This document shows positions 60,742 through 64,000 of a stretch of DNA of 64,000 bases, piece after piece (position 1 is the first letter of the stretch; every line of letters begins with the position of its first letter). The stretch lies in the NCBI GenBank assembly GCA_004194705.1, contig SADC01001153.1, positions 682,001 to 746,000 on the forward strand. Reading direction: 5' to 3'. The position numbers and the translations under genes are program-made. Under the pieces are notes generated by a model. It saw nothing but the letters and a program-made list of their open reading frames with translations, ran no database searches and was not told where the DNA came from. The DNA is from Ditylenchus dipsaci. Lineage: Eukaryota > Nematoda > Chromadorea > Rhabditida > Anguinidae.

Positions 60742-63505
60742 TCACTGCTTTGTCTTAGGGTCATGAATTAATCTAATGGGGGGTTGTCTAAATCGAGAGG
60801 ATTGTCTGAGCGGGGTGGGAGAATGCTGTGTAGGAATAATTCTAATACTACCAGAATTTTGATGACGATTGGATGAAGTATTCTGAGAAGCACCATTTCC
60901 ACTTGCATTTCCAAGAGCACCATGAGCAGGCTGGCCACTATCAAAGAGAGGATCATCCAGGGCAAACCGCTTCTTCATTTGATTCACGTGGACTCGGTGC
61001 ACGGAACCTGAATTCGACAAAACCTCATAAATAACATTGTTAACCCTTTTAGAGATTTCGCCAGGAGTCCACTGTCGCTGAAAGCCTTGCTGGAAGTATA
61101 CCTTATCGGACACCTGAAATTCTCTAGACCTCGCATTATGGTGACTATCAAAAGTCCGCTTCATGTTGGAAATATAATGATCTGGAGAAGCTATAGGTTT
61201 GAAATGTCCTAGATCAGGCTTCACTAGAGAAATATCAGTACGAATTTTTCTACCAAGAAACAATTCGGCTGGTGTTCTATTTTGAATTGATGGATTTGGA
61301 GTAGCACGATAAGTTCGTAAATACTCAACAACAGAAGTTCGTAAGTCTGATGAATTCTGAATCTTAGATACAGTTCTCTTGAAAGTATCTACGAATCTCT
61401 CGGCTTGACCATTACTCTGAGGATGGTATGGTGGAGAGAACAGATGTTGAATCCTCTTATTTTTACAGAATTCAGCAAAAGAATGAGAAATGAACTGTGG
61501 ACCGTTATCCGAAACAAGAGTTTAGGATATCCGTATTTAGCAAAAAGACCTTCTAGAGCTCGCATTAGAGAATTTGAAGAAGTATTAGACATTCTAATGA
61601 CTTCGGGCCACTTTGACATTGAATCAACGATACACAAAAAGTTTTCTCCATAGAAAGGTCCGGCAAAATCAATATGAACTCTGACCCACGGTTCATCCGT
61701 CTTAGGCCATGGCTGAAGTGGATGTTTATTTGGAGATTTGAATATGAAACACAATCAGCACACGTTCGAACGACATTCTCAATATCGGAGTCCATACCAG
61801 GCCAGAACACATAACTACGAGCTAGAAGTTTCATACGGGATATTCCGGGATGACCTAAGTGCAATGTCTTCAGAATCCTAGTACGCAAAGCTAGAGGAAT
61901 GACAACTCTATTGTCAAATAAAAGACATCCATTGATAATGTATAGCGACGCCCTTTTAGAGTAATAGGATGAAATAGGCCCCTGAGGAGCTGTTTTGGGC
62001 CAACCATGTCGCATAAATTTAATCACCTCCTGAAGAACCTCATCTGAATTTATAGAATCAGCAATCTCATTGCTAGTAACAGGAATCGTTTCTAATTGAT
62101 GAATAAGAATTTGTTCGACCTCAGCGTCGAATTGAATTTGAGCTATGACAAACTCATCGTCATCACGGGGATAATTAGCAACTAAACGGGATAGGGAATC
62201 GACCTGTCCAAAGTCAGCAGTATTGATGTATTGAATATCGAAATTATAGGCACTCAGGATTAAAGCCCATCTTTGAAGCCTACTGGCAGCATACCGTATT
62301 TTCTCTAATAATGACCCCTCTCTAATAATGACCCCCCCTCCTTATTTTTGACTAAGATTTCAGAGTTGAGGCCATTTTTGATTGACAATTTCGGAATTTT
62401 GAGGGGTTGAAAAATAATGACCCGGGGTCATTATTAAAGAAAATACGGTATACAGGAATGCCCTTTTTCGAACCAAAGATAGCAAGTAATGGTTTATGGT
62501 CCGTCTGAAGAATGAATTTACGGCCAAAGATGAATTTATGGAATTTCTTTACTGCGAAGATTAACCCTAACCCTTCTTTCTCAATCTGACTGTAATTTTG
62601 CTGAGATGAATTTAATGATCGTGAAGCATGTTCAACGACTTTAATGGATCCGTCAGGGAATTTATGAGAAAGAGTTGCACCGATGCCATCCTTCGATGCA
62701 TCTGCTGAAACAATGATAGGTAATTTAGGATCGTAATGGACTAACAAAAGATCGGAACAAATGATGTCCTTAGCCCTATCGAAAGCCTTTTGACACTCAT
62801 TTGACCACTCGTAAGGGATATCTTTTTGTAATAATCTATCTAATGGAGTCCGTAAATGTCGCATCTCTTTTATGTATTTGCCATAGAAATTTAATGCCCC
62901 AAGGAATGATCTAACTTGCGACACATTTTGAGGACTAGGCATGTTTTTAATTGCAATGGATCTTTTTGGATCTGGCTTGATTCCAGTAGAATCAACAATT
63001 TGACCTAATTAATTAACTTGCTCGACTCCAAATTTGCATTTGTCCAATTTTAGATGAAATCCAAATGATTGAATTCGTTGAAGAACAGCGAAAGCGTCTT
63101 TGTAATGTATATCCCTTGAAGGAGAAGCTATAATCACATCATCTAAGTAGGCAAAAGCAAATTTGAAGTCTACAAGCATTTGGTCCATAACTTTCTGAAA
63201 GATTGAGGGTGCGAATTTGACGCCGAAAGGAAGCCTCTCATATTGGAAAATGCCTCTGTGCGTATTAATTCCACATAACTTTTTAGATTCCTCGTCTAAC
63301 TCTATCTGGAAATAGGCATCAGACAGGTCAAGACACGTGAATATTTTAGATCCATTTAGTTTACACAAAATTTCATCTGGGATCGGCAATGGGTGTTTGT
63401 TCAGTTCGAGCGCATTATTTAAACCTGTCGAGAAATCGGCACAAACTCTAGTTTTACCATCCTTTTTCTTGACTGCCACAATAGGAGCATTATGTTCAAA
63501 TTATG
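60742..63505 (-). pseudogene. pol: gypsy pol: reverse transcriptase, RNase H, integrase
   Basis: RT at about 63009-63505 (VKKKDGKTRVCADFSTGLN, YLDD box in FAYLDDVIIAS). RNase H and connection at 62460-63008 (SADASKDGIGATLSHKF, LQTDHKPLLA). Integrase at 60742-62290: zinc motif HLGHPG...CADC, catalytic core with HIDFAGPF, SDNGPQF and a downstream E, then a C-terminal tail with KVYFQQGFQRQW and a basic end. This arrangement resembles gypsy-type pols known from nematodes and other invertebrates. Breaks: a stop near 63010, the MITE at 62294-62448, and single-base losses near 61735 and 61522. Non-functional as written. Confidence 0.88.
62294..62448. mobile_element. CCGTATTTT MITE, variant TGACCCC, inside gypsy pol
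   Basis: TA TSD (62292-62293, 62449-62450); removal rejoins the pol frame. Ends CCGTATTTTCTCTAATAATG inverted; subterminal motif AATGACCCC at both ends plus inner doublet. Younger than the gypsy insertion. Confidence 0.85.
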
Positions 63506-63799
63506 TTCAAATGCCTCATTTATATTTCGGGATTACACTCAGACTTTCACGAGCTTCGAGTAAAATTAAAAACGATCGGCAAAATCGGAATCCTTACGAT
63601 ATTTGGACCAGACTGTCAAAACAGAAATGGCAAAAGCCTTCAAAAATCGAGGTAAAAAAGTGTCGGACCCAAGGCGGGAACGAACTTTTGGGGGTGCCAT
63701 AGTAGAGAGGTTTGACTGTATCTTTAAAAATGTAGACCTCAAATCAAAAAGTATGAAGAAAGTCAAACCAATGACGTGGTTGATACTTTCTTATTTTCG

Positions 63800-63940
63800 G
63801 TTCACATTTTTAAAATGCATTGTAGACTCTTTTTGCTAAGCTGCAGTGACCGAAACGGGGTAAAATTACCTTTTGGAAGCTGGTTTACCTTGGTCCCCCA
63901 AGGCAAAAAGTTTTTTCTCGAAAATTTCCTTCCCTTAAAC
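63800..63940. repeat. family G arm fragment
   Basis: Sequence from TGCATTGTAGACTC through CCTTGGTCCCCCAAGGC matches 56325-56440 almost base for base. It continues towards the window edge, so the copy is partial here. Confidence 0.6.
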
Positions 63941-64000
63941 AAATAATTATTTGTTTCCCAAAACAAATAATACCTTGCCGATATAGTGACCGTTCGTCCG

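Larger units (their letters stand above)
60211..63568 (-). mobile_element. Ty3/gypsy LTR retrotransposon, 5'-deleted
   Basis: Direct repeats AAAAC at 60206-60210 and 63569-63573 flank it. A 3' LTR is present; the pol gene follows in the order RT, RNase H, integrase on the minus strand. Gag, protease and a 5' LTR are missing: the right end breaks directly upstream of RT with no TG...CA terminus. A MITE (62294-62448) is inserted between RNase H and integrase. Confidence 0.85.
59931..63718. mobile_element. pogo-like palindrome hosting the gypsy element, TA TSD
   Basis: TA at 59929-59930 and 63719-63720. Ends CAGTCAAACCTCTCTACTATG inverted. Arms (59931-60205 and 63574-63718) are homologous to the palindrome at 40030-40457 (GGTCCGACACTTTTTT, CGATTTTGCCGATCG). 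The gypsy element sits in the right arm. Confidence 0.82.

Overview
The window is TE-saturated nuclear DNA from an animal, most likely an invertebrate. Three conserved metazoan genes are split by many short introns (about 45-60 nt, GT...TTTCAG/TTTTAG type) and a few very long ones stuffed with transposons. The phylum cannot be fixed from sequence alone.

Host genes: (1) 1-16133, minus: mitochondrial FAD-dependent glycerol-3-phosphate dehydrogenase (GPD2), 16 exons recovered, the last running off the left edge. (2) 32910-38423, minus: mitochondrial leucyl-tRNA synthetase (LARS2), about 18 exons with HIGH- and KMSKS-type motifs. (3) 45137-47629, plus: PTPA, the PP2A phosphatase activator, complete in 10 exons. 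A spliced hypothetical ORF starts at 59284 on the plus strand.

Mobile DNA: nearly all other sequence belongs to DNA transposons, many with target-site duplications (TSDs) that can be read directly. They fall into four TSD classes: TA (Tc1/mariner, pogo-like and a CCGTATTTC MITE family), TTAA (piggyBac-like palindromes), 8 bp (hAT-like) and 8-9 bp (MULE-like, often with terminal repeats built from tandem iterons). Coding elements are two MULEs with FLYWCH fingers (4295-6536 with a C48 protease end, 6619-9241), a hAT (26214-28107) and a 5'-truncated Ty3/gypsy retrotransposon (60211-63568). Nesting is deep: GPD2 intron 10 holds a fold-back Tc1-like element containing both MULEs; a pogo-like palindrome at 59931-63718 holds the gypsy element, which holds a MITE.

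Two patterns stand out. Many families exist as near-perfect palindromes. At least seven elements have terminal inverted repeats made of 15-22 bp iterons whose sequence differs from element to element. Technically, the coding frames of GPD2, LARS2, the MULEs and gypsy are broken almost only by single-base losses in homopolymers, which points to deletion-biased consensus errors rather than gene death.
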